DNA of 64,000 nt from Nitrincola tibetensis (GTDB lineage Bacteria > Pseudomonadota > Gammaproteobacteria > Pseudomonadales > Balneatricaceae), in the NCBI RefSeq assembly GCF_003284585.1, contig NZ_QKRX01000003.1, positions 312,540 to 376,539 of the forward strand. Direction: 5' to 3'. Each line of letters starts with the position of its first letter. Position 1 is the stretch's first letter. A program made the position numbers and the translations under genes. Under the pieces are notes generated by a model, which was given only the letters and a program-made list of their open reading frames with translations, had not been told where the DNA came from and searched no databases. Shown here piece by piece: positions 52,176 through 62,582 of the stretch.

Positions 52176-53096
52176 ATGCATATCCAGATTCTAGGTTCAG
52201 CGGCTGGCGGCGGCTTTCCGCAGTGGAACTGCAATTGTTCGAACTGCAACGGATTCCGTAAAGGAACATTAAAGGCGCAGGCCCGAACCCAATCCTCGAT
52301 TGCCGTAAGTGCCGATGGCGAACGTTGGATTTTGTTTAACGCCTCACCTGATATTCGCGCTCAGCTTTCCGCGTTTGCCCCCATGCAACCCGCACGTGCC
52401 GTGCGCGACACAGGTATTCATGCCATTGTGTTAATGGATAGCCAAATCGATCATACCACAGGGCTATTAATGTTGCGTGAAGGTTGCCCACATCAGGTGT
52501 ATTGCACTGATCGCGTGCATAAAGACTTAAGCAAAAGTTTCCCCATTTTCACGATGCTAAGCAATTGGAATGGCGGATTGGTTCATCATCCCATTGCCGT
52601 AGATCAATTTTCGAATCCGTTTGAAATTGCTGGCATTGAGGATCTTGAGTTAATTGCCCTTCCTATTCTATCGAGCGCACCACCTTATTCACCGCACCGC
52701 TTAGACCCTCACCCTGGTGACAATATAGCCGTCTTGATCCGCGATAAACGCAGTGGAAAATCACTTTTCTACGCTCCAGGTTTGCGTGATATCGATGCTG
52801 CGCTGACGCAGGTGATGGCCGAAGCTGATTGCTTGCTGGTCGACGGTACCCTCTGGCGTGAAGATGAAATGGCGTTTATGGGCGTTGGCGATAAGCTTGG
52901 CGTGCATATGGGACATTTACCCCAGTCCGGTGATGGCGGCATGATTCAGTTTTTAGAGCCGCTCACTAAACCCCGCAAGATACTGATTCATATAAACAAC
53001 ACCAACCCTATCTTGATTGAAGACTCACCCGAGCGAGCCGTGTTAGATGCCAAAGGCATCGAAGTCGCGTTTGATGGTATGCAGGTGCAGTTATAG
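52176..53096 (+). CDS. pqqB: PQQ biosynthesis protein PqqB
   Basis: 306 residues starting [20 protein letters not shown]; the zinc-type Cys pair is in NCNCSNC. The metallo-beta-lactamase fold shows at [14 protein letters not shown] and [12 protein letters not shown]. The family hydroxylates a tyrosine-derived intermediate before the PqqC step. Longer in-frame starts overlap the terminator and are rejected. Confidence 0.96.
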   Translation: MHIQILGSAAGGGFPQWNCNCSNCNGFRKGTLKAQARTQSSIAVSADGERWILFNASPDIRAQLSAFAPMQPARAVRDTGIHAIVLMDSQIDHTTGLLMLREGCPHQVYCTDRVHKDLSKSFPIFTMLSNWNGGLVHHPIAVDQFSNPFEIAGIEDLELIALPILSSAPPYSPHRLDPHPGDNIAVLIRDKRSGKSLFYAPGLRDIDAALTQVMAEADCLLVDGTLWREDEMAFMGVGDKLGVHMGHLPQSGDGGMIQFLEPLTKPRKILIHINNTNPILIEDSPERAVLDAKGIEVAFDGMQVQL

Positions 53097-53174
53097 AGCG
53101 GGACGAGATAGAACAGGTATTGAGAGTCCCGATAGTGATAAAACAGAATGCAACAGGATGAGGTGGTGATCTAG

Positions 53175-53933
53175 ATGAAGCCCTTAGAAAAAGCCTTGAG
53201 TCGATCTGAATTTGAACAGGCCCTCCGTGACAAAGGTGCCTATTACCATATACATCATCCCTATCATAAAGCGATGTATGAAGGGCGGGCGACCCCCGAG
53301 CAAATCCGCGGTTGGGTGGCCAATCGTTTTTACTATCAAATCAGCATTCCGATTAAAGACGCGGCCATTATGGCCAATTGCCCTGATCGTGACGTGCGCC
53401 GTCATTGGATACAGCGAATTCTGGATCACGACGGTTATGACGGTGCCGAAGGGGGAATTGAGGCTTGGTTGCGTCTAGGTGAAGCAGTAGGGTTGTCACG
53501 TGAGGAAATACTCTCAGAAGAACATGTCTTACCAGGTGTGCGTTTTGCGGTGGATGCTTATGTTAACTTTGCTCGCCGAGCCACTTGGGAGGAAGCGGCA
53601 AGTTCATCTTTAACCGAGTTATTTGCACCGCACATTCACCAATCTCGGCTGGATGCTTGGCCAACACATTACCCGTGGATTAATGCAGAAGGCTATACCT
53701 ACTTTCGTAATCGTCTGACGGAAGCGCGCCGTGATGTCGAACAAGGCTTAAAAATTACACTGGATTATTACCAAACGGCTGAGCAGCAGTCTCGTATGCT
53801 GGAAATCTTGCAGTTCAAGCTGGATGTTCTCTGGACGATGTTGGATGCCATGACCATGGCCTACGAACTGGACCGTCCACCCTATCACACTGTCACCGAT
53901 CAAAGGGTGTACCATCGAGGGCTTTTTAAATGA
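53175..53933 (+). CDS. pqqC: Pyrroloquinoline-quinone synthase PqqC
   Basis: 252 residues, cofactor-free oxidase for the last ring closure. [40 protein letters not shown] and YRLGE-like [11 protein letters not shown] are conserved, including the active-site His/Tyr/Lys set. It overlaps pqqD by 4 nt. Confidence 0.97.
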   Translation: MKPLEKALSRSEFEQALRDKGAYYHIHHPYHKAMYEGRATPEQIRGWVANRFYYQISIPIKDAAIMANCPDRDVRRHWIQRILDHDGYDGAEGGIEAWLRLGEAVGLSREEILSEEHVLPGVRFAVDAYVNFARRATWEEAASSSLTELFAPHIHQSRLDAWPTHYPWINAEGYTYFRNRLTEARRDVEQGLKITLDYYQTAEQQSRMLEILQFKLDVLWTMLDAMTMAYELDRPPYHTVTDQRVYHRGLFK

Positions 53934-54196
53934 ACGCTGCCGTTCCTGCCATCAATCGCATGTTTCGTCTGCAATGGGAAGAAGCACAAGACGCGTGGGT
54001 GCTGCTCTACCCTGAAGGGATGGTGCAACTGAATGCCAGCGCGGCTGAAATTCTAACGCGGGTCGATGGCAAAAAAACGATTACGGAGATACAAACCGAA
54101 TTGCTGACAAAATACCCGGAGGCTGAAGGGTTGGAGCAAGATGTAAACGATTTCTTCGTCCATGCGCAAACTCTTAACTGGATTCGCTATGTTTGA
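53930..54196 (+). CDS. pqqD: PQQ peptide chaperone PqqD
   Basis: 88 residues. [36 protein letters not shown] and the helix-turn-helix-like tail match PqqD, which binds PqqA and presents it to PqqE (a RiPP recognition element). ATGA overlap with pqqC and 8-nt overlap with pqqE. Confidence 0.96.
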   Translation: MNAAVPAINRMFRLQWEEAQDAWVLLYPEGMVQLNASAAEILTRVDGKKTITEIQTELLTKYPEAEGLEQDVNDFFVHAQTLNWIRYV

Positions 54197-55316
54197 AACT
54201 GCCAAGCGTCGCCAACCCTTATGGTTGTTAGCTGAGCTCACGTACAAATGCCCTTTACAATGTCCGTATTGCAGCAATCCGCTTGATTTTGCAGCGGCTG
54301 GACAAGAGTTGACCACTGAACAATGGATTGATGTGTTTAGACAAGCGCGCAAGATGGGCGCGGCGCAATTGGGGTTTTCCGGTGGAGAGCCTTTGGTGCG
54401 TCAAGACCTCGAAATCCTCATTGCAGAAGCACGACGCTTGGGCTATTACACCAACTTAATTACGTCGGGTATTGGTTTGAATGCACAGCGGATTGCGCAT
54501 TTTCATGATGCAGGATTGGACCATATTCAAGTGAGCTTTCAGGCATCGGATGAAGAGGTTAACCAGATGTTGTCTGGTTCGGCCAAAGCCTTTGCGCAAA
54601 AATTGAAAATGGCACGCGAAGTCAAAGCGCAGGGGTATCCCATGGTGCTGAATTTCGTGACACACCGCCATAATATCGATCAAATTGACCGCATTATTGA
54701 GCTGTGCGTAGAGCTAGAGGCCGATTATGTTGAGCTGGCGACCTGCCAGTATTATGGCTGGGCCTTTGAAAACCGTGAAGCCTTGTTGCCGACGCGCGCA
54801 CAATTGGAACGTGCTGAACGGATCACCAACGAGTACCGTGAGCGTTTGGCGGCGCAAGGACATCCGATCAAACTTATTTTTGTGACGCCGGATTATTATG
54901 AGGAGCGCCCGAAAAAATGCATGAACGGCTGGGGTGAACTCTTTTTAACGGTGACACCGGATGGTACTGCCTTGCCTTGTCACAGTGCGCGTATGCTGCC
55001 CTTGACCTTCCCGAATGTGAAAGATCATAGTCTGTCTCATATTTGGAATGACTCTGAAGGGTTTAACTATTTCCGTGGTAAAGGCTGGATGAAGGAGCCC
55101 TGCCGCAGTTGTGATGAACAGGATGACGACCTTGGCGGCTGCCGTTGTCAGGCCTATATGTTGACAGGGGATATGCACAATGCGGATCCTGTCTGTTCTA
55201 AATCAGAGCATCATTCGCTTATTTTAGAGGCACGCTTAGCGGCGGAAGCTGATGTGTCAGCAACGGCGATGACGTTCCGTAATGAACGTAACTCCCGCGT
55301 GTTTTTAAAAGGGTAA
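54189..55316 (+). CDS. pqqE: PqqA peptide cyclase PqqE (radical SAM/SPASM)
   Basis: 375 residues. The radical-SAM cluster is in CPLQCPYC (CxxxCxxC), followed by [12 protein letters not shown]. The SPASM auxiliary-cluster region has CHSA, CRSCDEQ and GGCRCQ. It forms the Glu-Tyr C-C bond in PqqA. The start, [20 protein letters not shown], lies inside the 3' end of pqqD. Confidence 0.97.
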   Translation: MFETAKRRQPLWLLAELTYKCPLQCPYCSNPLDFAAAGQELTTEQWIDVFRQARKMGAAQLGFSGGEPLVRQDLEILIAEARRLGYYTNLITSGIGLNAQRIAHFHDAGLDHIQVSFQASDEEVNQMLSGSAKAFAQKLKMAREVKAQGYPMVLNFVTHRHNIDQIDRIIELCVELEADYVELATCQYYGWAFENREALLPTRAQLERAERITNEYRERLAAQGHPIKLIFVTPDYYEERPKKCMNGWGELFLTVTPDGTALPCHSARMLPLTFPNVKDHSLSHIWNDSEGFNYFRGKGWMKEPCRSCDEQDDDLGGCRCQAYMLTGDMHNADPVCSKSEHHSLILEARLAAEADVSATAMTFRNERNSRVFLKG

Positions 55317-55319
55317 TAC

Positions 55320-57200
55320 ATGAAAAACGTGCCCTCAGCCGAGAAAGTCGTGCAGGGCTTTAAAGAATACCATTCGGTTTCAGCTACGCCCCAGGGGGTG
55401 GCATGGGTGGAGTTTAACCCTATTACGGGTCGTAACCGTCTTTTTCTGAGTGAGCTCGGTAGAATCGCCGCTATTACCCCTGAAGAGGCGAGCGTTCGCA
55501 GCCGAGTCAATGAGTATGGCGGCGTGGCTTGGACAAGGGTGGATAATGCCTTTGCTTGGGTCAATGCCGCGGATCAGCAAATTTGGATCAGCCCTTATCC
55601 CGCAGACGATTCTATCCTTTCGAGTCCTGAGGTGAGTGTCCCTTTAACCTCGACGCCACAGCGGCGCTTTGCTGACCTTGTCTATGATGCACAACACCAA
55701 CGTCTGCTGGCAGTTTGTGAGATGGCGGTGGATGAAGCGTCCGAGCCGCAACAAAGTATTGTCTCGATTGACTGCACGACTGGAGCCGTTTTGGATATTC
55801 TGCAGGGTGCCGACTTCTATGCTTACCCGCGTTTGAGTCCTGATGGCAAGACGCTGGCCTGGATTGAATGGCAACATCCGCATCAACCTTGGTTGTCCAC
55901 GCAACTTTATTCAATCCAATTGGAAGATGGCCTTCCTGTCATTTCCACTCAGACTCAGGTGGCCAATAACGCCAGTTGGTTGCAGCCACGCTTCTCACCT
56001 AAGGGCGACTTGGTGGCGTTGGGCGATCCTGACAACTGGTGGAATCCGTATGTATTTAAGCAAACAGAGCAGGGCTATCCCCAAGCTTCGCCTTTGCTGG
56101 ATGAGATCCTGCCCGTCGAGTTTACAACCGCCCCTTGGGCACTGGGTTTGAGCACCTACGCGTGGGATGAGCAAGGGCATCTCCATGCGTTGGTGCAGGA
56201 ACAAGGCTACAGTCGCTATTGGCGTTTTGATGCACAAACGAAGGCTAAGCATTCGGTCACCTCGCCCTTTTCACGTCTAAGCAGTCTGAGCCTAAGCTCA
56301 ACCCATGCGTATTGTGTTGCAGAGAGTGAGGATCGTTATCCAGGTGTCGTCGCATTGGATCTTGTCGAATTGACTTGGCAGATCATCGTGGGTGCGGACA
56401 CGCCCGAACATCCAGTGAGCTTACCTCTGCCGTATTGGATCAAAACCACAAACGCTTGTGACGTGCAAAGTTTTTACTATCCGCCCCTCACACCGCCTTC
56501 ACAACTGACACAGGAGCCGAGCGCACCGCCTTTAATTCTGCTCACACATGGTGGCCCGACATCGGCAACCTATCCCGTGCTAAACCCCCGTGTTCAATAC
56601 TGGACATCGGCGGGTTTTGCCGTGGCCGATATTAATTACCGTGGATCCTGCGGTTATGGACGCGAATTTCGATGCACCTTGGCGGGTTGCTGGGGGCAGG
56701 CTGAGGTTGAAGATGTTGAGCACTTGGTTGATCAGCTCGTGGCCAAGGGTATGGCTCACCCTGAAGCGTTGTTTATTCGTGGTCAAAGTGCGGGCGGCTA
56801 TACCACCCTGATGGCACTGATTCACTCTGCGCGTTTTAAGGCGGGTGCCAGTCTCTACGGTGTCAGTGATCTGCTGCCTCTGCATGCGCATACCCATAAA
56901 TTTGAGTCTCATTACTTGAGTTGGTTGGTGGGAGATGAGTCGGAAATGAGTCAACCGGAGCGTTCACCTGTCCACCTTGCACATGCCTTACAAGCGGAGG
57001 GGGTTATTTTCTTTCAAGGATTACAAGACCCCGTCGTGTTGCCTGAACAAACCCATGCCATGGTAGAAGCGCTCAAAGCAGCGGGTAAGGCTGTAGAGGC
57101 CATTTACTTTGCGGATGAAGCGCATGGATTTCGATTGGCTTTGCATCAGCAACAGGTTTTGGAGCGGGAGTTGGCGTTTTATATGGGGTTTCTGTTTTAG
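55320..57200 (+). CDS. S9-family prolyl-oligopeptidase-like peptidase of the pqq operon
   Basis: 626 residues: an N-terminal beta-propeller (about 20-370) and a C-terminal alpha/beta hydrolase with catalytic Ser in GQSAGGYTT, Asp in QGLQDPVVLP and His in DEAHGF. It starts 3 bp after pqqE. In pseudomonads the same gene follows pqqE (called pqqH). A role in trimming the PqqA-derived peptide is proposed but not established; no PqqF-type M16 protease is in the window. Confidence 0.88.
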   Translation: MKNVPSAEKVVQGFKEYHSVSATPQGVAWVEFNPITGRNRLFLSELGRIAAITPEEASVRSRVNEYGGVAWTRVDNAFAWVNAADQQIWISPYPADDSILSSPEVSVPLTSTPQRRFADLVYDAQHQRLLAVCEMAVDEASEPQQSIVSIDCTTGAVLDILQGADFYAYPRLSPDGKTLAWIEWQHPHQPWLSTQLYSIQLEDGLPVISTQTQVANNASWLQPRFSPKGDLVALGDPDNWWNPYVFKQTEQGYPQASPLLDEILPVEFTTAPWALGLSTYAWDEQGHLHALVQEQGYSRYWRFDAQTKAKHSVTSPFSRLSSLSLSSTHAYCVAESEDRYPGVVALDLVELTWQIIVGADTPEHPVSLPLPYWIKTTNACDVQSFYYPPLTPPSQLTQEPSAPPLILLTHGGPTSATYPVLNPRVQYWTSAGFAVADINYRGSCGYGREFRCTLAGCWGQAEVEDVEHLVDQLVAKGMAHPEALFIRGQSAGGYTTLMALIHSARFKAGASLYGVSDLLPLHAHTHKFESHYLSWLVGDESEMSQPERSPVHLAHALQAEGVIFFQGLQDPVVLPEQTHAMVEALKAAGKAVEAIYFADEAHGFRLALHQQQVLERELAFYMGFLF

Positions 57201-57352
57201 CTGCTGATAATCTTGATATTATCCAGCATCCTTGATTTAGTGATAGGGATTTTAAACAACTTAACGCTAGATTTATGCGATAAATTTATTTACCATAGCT
57301 TCCAGCAATGATTGCGCTCAGGAATGAAGTTTAAACGTTATTAGGAAAAGAC

Positions 57353-57895
57353 ATGGAATTTAATCCGAAAAAAGCCATATTGATTGGTTTTACCTGCTTT
57401 GTATTGGCTGGTTGTTCTGCAAATCCAGCTCAGCAAACCCCTCAAAATATAGAATCAGATCAGGTACAAACAACAACTGAAGTATTAGATTCTGTTGTTG
57501 ATGCACTGATGATATCTCCCCATCTAGAACTTAAGAAAACAGATGATGAGGCTTTATTAATAGAGTTTTCAAACATCCAAGCATTTAATTTTGATGGTTC
57601 ACGCTTAAGTCATGAGCTTCAGACGGCATTGATTGATATAAGTAAAGTATTAATGCCTATCCCTAATCTCAGGATTAATGTTATAGGGCACACTGATAAT
57701 TTAGGCAATGCCGAATATAACCAGGTCTTGTCTGAAAATCGTGCTAAACAGGTTGCAGATTTTTTACGTGAGCAAGGGCTTAATCCAGCATTTCTGACGA
57801 CAGCAGGTTATGGCCCCGCCCATCCGATTGCGGATAACCGAACCGCAAAAGGGCGAGCTGCTAATCGTCGGGTAGAGTTGATGGTGTCTTTTTAA
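57353..57895 (+). CDS. OmpA-family lipoprotein
   Basis: 180 residues with a lipobox, FVLAGCSAN, and an OmpA/MotB peptidoglycan-binding domain (INVIGHTDNLGNAEYNQVLS, ENRAKQVADFL, NRRVELMVSF). An outer-membrane anchor to the cell wall. It precedes the type VI secretion genes by 73 bp and could belong to that locus, but TssL already has its own peptidoglycan-binding domain. Confidence 0.88.
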   Translation: MEFNPKKAILIGFTCFVLAGCSANPAQQTPQNIESDQVQTTTEVLDSVVDALMISPHLELKKTDDEALLIEFSNIQAFNFDGSRLSHELQTALIDISKVLMPIPNLRINVIGHTDNLGNAEYNQVLSENRAKQVADFLREQGLNPAFLTTAGYGPAHPIADNRTAKGRAANRRVELMVSF

Positions 57896-57968
57896 TTGAG
57901 TTCGATTTAAAGAGTCCCAATATCTTCTTGATAAAATGCGTCCTAATGAAGCTTGAAAGGAGTTCAAG

Positions 57969-59417
57969 ATGCGGATGGAGCTGAGTGTCGTCAGCAAGCA
58001 GCAAGCAGAATTACAAAACAAAAGTGTTGTTTTTGTAGACGGAGAGCCTTTGTCTATTGGTCGTGGTGTCGATAATCATTGGGTCTTGCCAGATGAAAAT
58101 CTATATCTATCGGGTAAGCACTGTATTATCAATCTGAAAAATAATCGTTTTATTATTTCGGATTTAAGCACTAATGGTGTTTATTTGAACCATAGTGAAA
58201 CGCCAATTGGCCGAGGCCGCTGCGCTGTTCTAAATAACGGCACTTTAATACGTATCGGCGATTATACTATTCGCGCTTCGATTGATGAATCGACGGTCAG
58301 AAAAGCGGACTCTATGATAAATCCCCTATCTGAGTCAGCCCAAGGCAGTGCGCTAAGTGAAATGTTAGTGGGTCAAACTCCAGTGGACAGCGCAATTGAA
58401 GTGTCATCCTCTTTTGCGGCTGATCATATTAGTCCAGAGCGAGTGAGTTTGGCGAGCTCGAAGACATATAACGTTACAGAGCCCCATATGCACCTGCCGG
58501 AAAATTGGTTAGAAGAATCCTTAATAGAAGAACCTGTAAGCGAAAACTCTATTATAGAAGAGCCTAGTATAGAGGAATCTATTATAGAAAAATCTGTTGT
58601 GGAAGCGTTAGCGCTCGGGTCGCCGCTCTTAGAACAGCAGGTACTGCAAGAAACCGTGATAGAAGACCTCCTTATAGATGAATTGGTTAGAGTGCCACCG
58701 ATAAAGCAGCCAGTAACAGAAGAGCTGGATCAGACAAAACAGAATGAAATGATTGAGAGTGTTGCTGTTAATCACTCAGAAGATCCGATGCCTTTTCAGG
58801 GAACCGTATTTCATTCTCTGACTGAGGACGATAATGCGCTATTGACGCAAATATTATCCACAGCAGGGATTGATCCTGCGTTGGTGACAAATCCTCAAGA
58901 GGTTGCGGATCGATTAGGCATTCTTATAAAGTATTTTGCAAATGGGATGATTCAAACCTTAGCAACTCGCTCGATGGTAAAGCGAGAGTTTCGTTTACAA
59001 CAAACGATGATACAACCAACCGACAATAATCCATTTAAATTTTCACCAACAGGTCGTGAGGCGCTCAATATTGCTTTGTTTTCCTCCTCTTCAGCTTATT
59101 TAAGTGGAGATCAAGCGGTTTCCGATAGTTTTAGAGATATTCAGGCGCATCAATTAGCCATGATGTCTGGGGTTCAAGAGGCCTTAATGAAACTGATGGA
59201 GCGCATTAACCCAGAACTCCTTGAAGGACGGTTTAATCAAAAGCCTAGACATTTTTCAGGTGTTCCTGGATTGAAAAAAGTGAATCACTGGCAGGAGTAC
59301 AAAGAGTTTTATGAGGATTTAAAAGTGAGTATGCGTGACGATATTCAAGGATTTTTCATCAAGGAGTTTGGGATGGCGTATGAGCAGCAGCTTAAAAAAA
59401 TCAGCTCTGACAGTTAA
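57969..59417 (+). CDS. tagH: Type VI secretion FHA-domain protein TagH
   Basis: 482 residues. The FHA domain is at about 20-90 (LSIGRGVDNHWVLPDENLYL, SGKHCIINL, STNGVYLN), binding phosphothreonine. The middle, about 150-270, is acidic low complexity with repeated IEEP/IEES-type units. The C-terminal 200 residues (PFKFSPTGREALNIALF, FYEDLKVSMRDDIQGFF) match the TagH/ImpI C domain. Phospho-regulation of secretion through a PpkA-type kinase is typical. An ATG two codons later is an alternative start. Confidence 0.9.
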   Translation: MRMELSVVSKQQAELQNKSVVFVDGEPLSIGRGVDNHWVLPDENLYLSGKHCIINLKNNRFIISDLSTNGVYLNHSETPIGRGRCAVLNNGTLIRIGDYTIRASIDESTVRKADSMINPLSESAQGSALSEMLVGQTPVDSAIEVSSSFAADHISPERVSLASSKTYNVTEPHMHLPENWLEESLIEEPVSENSIIEEPSIEESIIEKSVVEALALGSPLLEQQVLQETVIEDLLIDELVRVPPIKQPVTEELDQTKQNEMIESVAVNHSEDPMPFQGTVFHSLTEDDNALLTQILSTAGIDPALVTNPQEVADRLGILIKYFANGMIQTLATRSMVKREFRLQQTMIQPTDNNPFKFSPTGREALNIALFSSSSAYLSGDQAVSDSFRDIQAHQLAMMSGVQEALMKLMERINPELLEGRFNQKPRHFSGVPGLKKVNHWQEYKEFYEDLKVSMRDDIQGFFIKEFGMAYEQQLKKISSDS

Positions 59418-59910
59418 GCATTTTCTTATATTTTCCATGATTCTTATTACTCTAACGGGCTGTAGTCCAATGGAGGTGTTGCGCGTAGTTAGTTCACAGG
59501 AGGGAAAGTTTTTTGTCGATATTGAACTAATCGCTTCAAACGAGCTTAACCCCAATCATTCAGGTTTATCTTTTCCCGTCGAAGTTCAGGTTTTTCTAAT
59601 GACGAATGACCGAGAATTTAAGCGAGCTGATTATTTTGAATTTCATCAGTCGAATACCCGAAGCAAGACAGATTTAGAAAAGTCTGTTGTGTTGAGACCG
59701 GGTGAGGTTATGCCTGTTCGCTTCGAGATTAACGAAGTGATTCGTTATGTTGGTATTGTGGCTGCCTTTCAGGATATTGATCGTGCAGTTTGGCGTGATG
59801 TCGTACAAATAGGCGATAACCGAGGCTTCCTTGCTAAGTATTTGAGTTTTAATAATCGGGTTCAATTGCGCGTTCACCTTGATGGAACTGAGGTTTATTT
59901 TGAAAAATAA
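59380..59910 (+). CDS. tssJ: Type VI secretion lipoprotein TssJ
   Basis: 176 residues from the ATG giving MSSSLKKSALTVKHFLIFSM; lipobox LTGC. The transthyretin-like sandwich shows in VEVQVFLMTNDREFKRADYF and in KSVVLRPGEVMPVRFEI. It anchors TssM to the outer membrane. It overlaps tagH by 38 nt. Confidence 0.9.
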   Translation: MSSSLKKSALTVKHFLIFSMILITLTGCSPMEVLRVVSSQEGKFFVDIELIASNELNPNHSGLSFPVEVQVFLMTNDREFKRADYFEFHQSNTRSKTDLEKSVVLRPGEVMPVRFEINEVIRYVGIVAAFQDIDRAVWRDVVQIGDNRGFLAKYLSFNNRVQLRVHLDGTEVYFEK

Positions 59911-59924
59911 AGGGAAGTATTTTA

Positions 59925-61253
59925 ATGAATTGGTATAAAAAGGTTGCATGGACCGAAGGGATGTTTATGCGTCCACAGCATTTTCAGCAGCAAGACCGTT
60001 ATTTTGAAAAGTTTGTAAACTTGAAAACAACGTCGCTTGGTGGCTTTGCGTGGGGAGTTATGCACCTTATTCTCGATCAAGGAGCGTTGAAGATTGGTAA
60101 GGTCATGATTAGCGAGTGTTCTGGTATTTTTGAAGACGGAACACCCTTTGAAATGCCAGGCACTGATCCGCTCCCCGATGCGCTGGATATCAGTGAATTA
60201 AAAGAAGGTGATTTGATAAACCTCTGCTTACCCTTATGGAAGAATGGCGCAGTGGATATGGATCGGTCGCAGCAAGATGTCAGCCATGCACGGTATCGTA
60301 TCGAAACCCATAACATTGCGGACTCTGTTGCTGGACGTGGTCAGGTGGCCGATATTGATATAGCCCATAAAAAGTTGAGGTTATTACCTGGGCGGTCGGT
60401 ACACCAACACATGACAACGCTTACGATTGCTCAAGTCAGATCCGTATCAGGGAATAGCATTGAATTAGAGAGCGAGTTTGTACCACCAACGCTCCATACT
60501 CGTGGAAACTCGACTTTAAGTTCCTATGTACGAGAGATCGCAGGACTCTTGTCACTGCGAAGTCAGTTGTACGCTCAGCGAATCCTAAATGCGGGCACTG
60601 AAGGTGCCGCGGATATTTCTGATCTTATGCTGTTACAGATCTCAAATCGATATAAGGTCTTGTTTGATCATTATGGTCAACTAGAACACATTCATCCCTT
60701 GGTTGTATACGAGCAAGGCCTTAGCCTTGCTGCGGAGCTAGCGACGTTTACATCAGATACTCGGCTGCCAAAAGAGCTTAGAGCTTATGATCATAAGCAA
60801 CTAAAGGTCTGTTTTGTGGAGTTGATACGAGAACTGAATCGATCGCTTAGCACTCTGTTGGAGCAAAATGCGTATCGTATCGAACTCGAAGTGAAGAGTT
60901 ATGGGGTTCGTGTTGGCCAGATCCCGAGTAATGAGCTGTTTGACCGTGCGTATATATTGGTTGTTACCTCAGATATGCCGAAAGAAGACTTGAGAAACAA
61001 GCTGCCGACACATTTGAAAATCGGCCCAGTGGAGTACATTACGCAGCTTGTTAATCGTCATTTGCCCGGCATAAAAATTGAACCTATGCCGGTTGCACCG
61101 CGGCAAATTCCCTACTATGGGGGAGCTGTTTATTTCGAATTACAAGCTCAGGGTAAGCACTGGGATAGCATTAGCGCTAATCGGTCAATCGCACTTCATA
61201 TTGGCGAGCAGTTTCCAAATCTTGAAATGGATTTGTGGGCGATTAAATATTAA
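59925..61253 (+). CDS. tssK: Type VI secretion baseplate protein TssK
   Basis: 442 residues beginning MNWYKKVAWTEGMFMRPQHF. The start VAWTEGMFMRPQHFQQQDRY and the tail VPYFEL-like IPYYGGAVYFELQAQGKHWD are diagnostic. It links the baseplate to the membrane complex. Confidence 0.96.
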   Translation: MNWYKKVAWTEGMFMRPQHFQQQDRYFEKFVNLKTTSLGGFAWGVMHLILDQGALKIGKVMISECSGIFEDGTPFEMPGTDPLPDALDISELKEGDLINLCLPLWKNGAVDMDRSQQDVSHARYRIETHNIADSVAGRGQVADIDIAHKKLRLLPGRSVHQHMTTLTIAQVRSVSGNSIELESEFVPPTLHTRGNSTLSSYVREIAGLLSLRSQLYAQRILNAGTEGAADISDLMLLQISNRYKVLFDHYGQLEHIHPLVVYEQGLSLAAELATFTSDTRLPKELRAYDHKQLKVCFVELIRELNRSLSTLLEQNAYRIELEVKSYGVRVGQIPSNELFDRAYILVVTSDMPKEDLRNKLPTHLKIGPVEYITQLVNRHLPGIKIEPMPVAPRQIPYYGGAVYFELQAQGKHWDSISANRSIALHIGEQFPNLEMDLWAIKY

Positions 61254-61267
61254 CTCAGGGATGATCA

Positions 61268-62566
61268 ATGGCATTTATCAAAGATAGAACAGTTATGATT
61301 CCCACCCCAGGAGGGCGTGGACGATTTGACACGAGTCCAGAGGTTCAAATGGAAGTCTCGTCTTCAATCATCTCAGTTGAGGAGGTTTCACAACTATCGA
61401 GTGGTTTAAATGTGTTGGAGAACAGCGCATTTGAGATCTTATCTCTGTTGCCATCCATCCGAACCCAGACAACAGAGCTAAGTGCGGATCTCCTAAGAAT
61501 GAAGTTGATCGCAATGGTGGAGTCCTTTGAAAAATCAGCCTATGAGGCCAATTTGGATTCAAAGGAAGTTGAAATTGCTCGTTATATTTTATGTGCAACT
61601 GTTGATGAGCTTGTCATGAACACACCCTTAGGTGAAGAAGCTCAATGGAGCCGACATTGCCTGCTAAGTCATTATCATGGAGAAACCTGGGGGGGCGAAA
61701 ATGTATTTGTCATTCTTGGTAATTTAAATAAGAACCCACACAAAAATATAGATTTATTGGAGTTGATATACATTTGTATGTCCCTTGGGTTTGAAGGGAA
61801 GTATGCCGTAGAGCCTGATCGACTAAGCCAACTGTATGAGTTAAAAAAGAGTCTCTACCACACACTGACTCAAATTCGAGGAACGACACCTAAAGCCCTG
61901 TCCCCACATTGGAAAGGGGAAGATACACTTGCTAAAACTTTGCGTAGTTATTTACCTCTTTGGGTTGCGGCCGTATTTTTAGTTGCAATGGCTTGTATGG
62001 TGTATTTTTACTTGTTGATTCATATTAATGATCAATCAAGTATTGCGTTACGCAGTGCATCTAGGGTGCTTACCGAACAGCACAGTCAGTTTAAAGTGCA
62101 ACTTCCGCAAGTGAATGAGTCTGTATTTATTCGAGTCAGCCGTTTGTTTGCCCCAGAAATTGAGAAAAATCAAATTCGTTTGTCTGATCGTTCGCAACAG
62201 ATTCGCATTGTTATTAACTCAGATTTGCTTTTCCGTTCAGGGAGTGCTGAGTTAGAGCCTGAATATGCAGCTCTGATTTCCTATATGGGGAGAGAGTTGA
62301 TGAGTGAGCAGGGACGGATTTTGGTCGAGGGTCATACGGATAGTATTCCTATTAACACCATCAGATTTCCATCCAACTGGCACCTATCTCAAGCAAGAGC
62401 GGAGCAGGTAAAGCGCTTGCTTGAACAAGCGGGTAAAGAATATGGACGTTATCAGATCGAGGCTAGAGCGGATACGCAACCGCTAGCAAATAATGCGACG
62501 CCTGAAGGGCGGGCACAAAATCGACGAGTTGAACTTGTACTTTTACCAGAAACGGATTGGCGATAA
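61268..62566 (+). CDS. tssL: Type VI secretion protein TssL with peptidoglycan-binding domain
   Basis: 432 residues. An IcmH/DotU domain spans about 50-215 (YILCATVDELVMNTPLGEEA, YHGETWGGENVF). One membrane helix lies at about 235-255 (LWVAAVFLVAMACMVYFYLL). A C-terminal OmpA-like domain (VEGHTDSIPINTIRFPSNWH, RAQNRRVELVL) marks the extended, evolved form. It works with TssM and TssJ. Confidence 0.95.
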   Translation: MAFIKDRTVMIPTPGGRGRFDTSPEVQMEVSSSIISVEEVSQLSSGLNVLENSAFEILSLLPSIRTQTTELSADLLRMKLIAMVESFEKSAYEANLDSKEVEIARYILCATVDELVMNTPLGEEAQWSRHCLLSHYHGETWGGENVFVILGNLNKNPHKNIDLLELIYICMSLGFEGKYAVEPDRLSQLYELKKSLYHTLTQIRGTTPKALSPHWKGEDTLAKTLRSYLPLWVAAVFLVAMACMVYFYLLIHINDQSSIALRSASRVLTEQHSQFKVQLPQVNESVFIRVSRLFAPEIEKNQIRLSDRSQQIRIVINSDLLFRSGSAELEPEYAALISYMGRELMSEQGRILVEGHTDSIPINTIRFPSNWHLSQARAEQVKRLLEQAGKEYGRYQIEARADTQPLANNATPEGRAQNRRVELVLLPETDWR

Positions 62567-62582
62567 TGAAAGGGAAATCTGA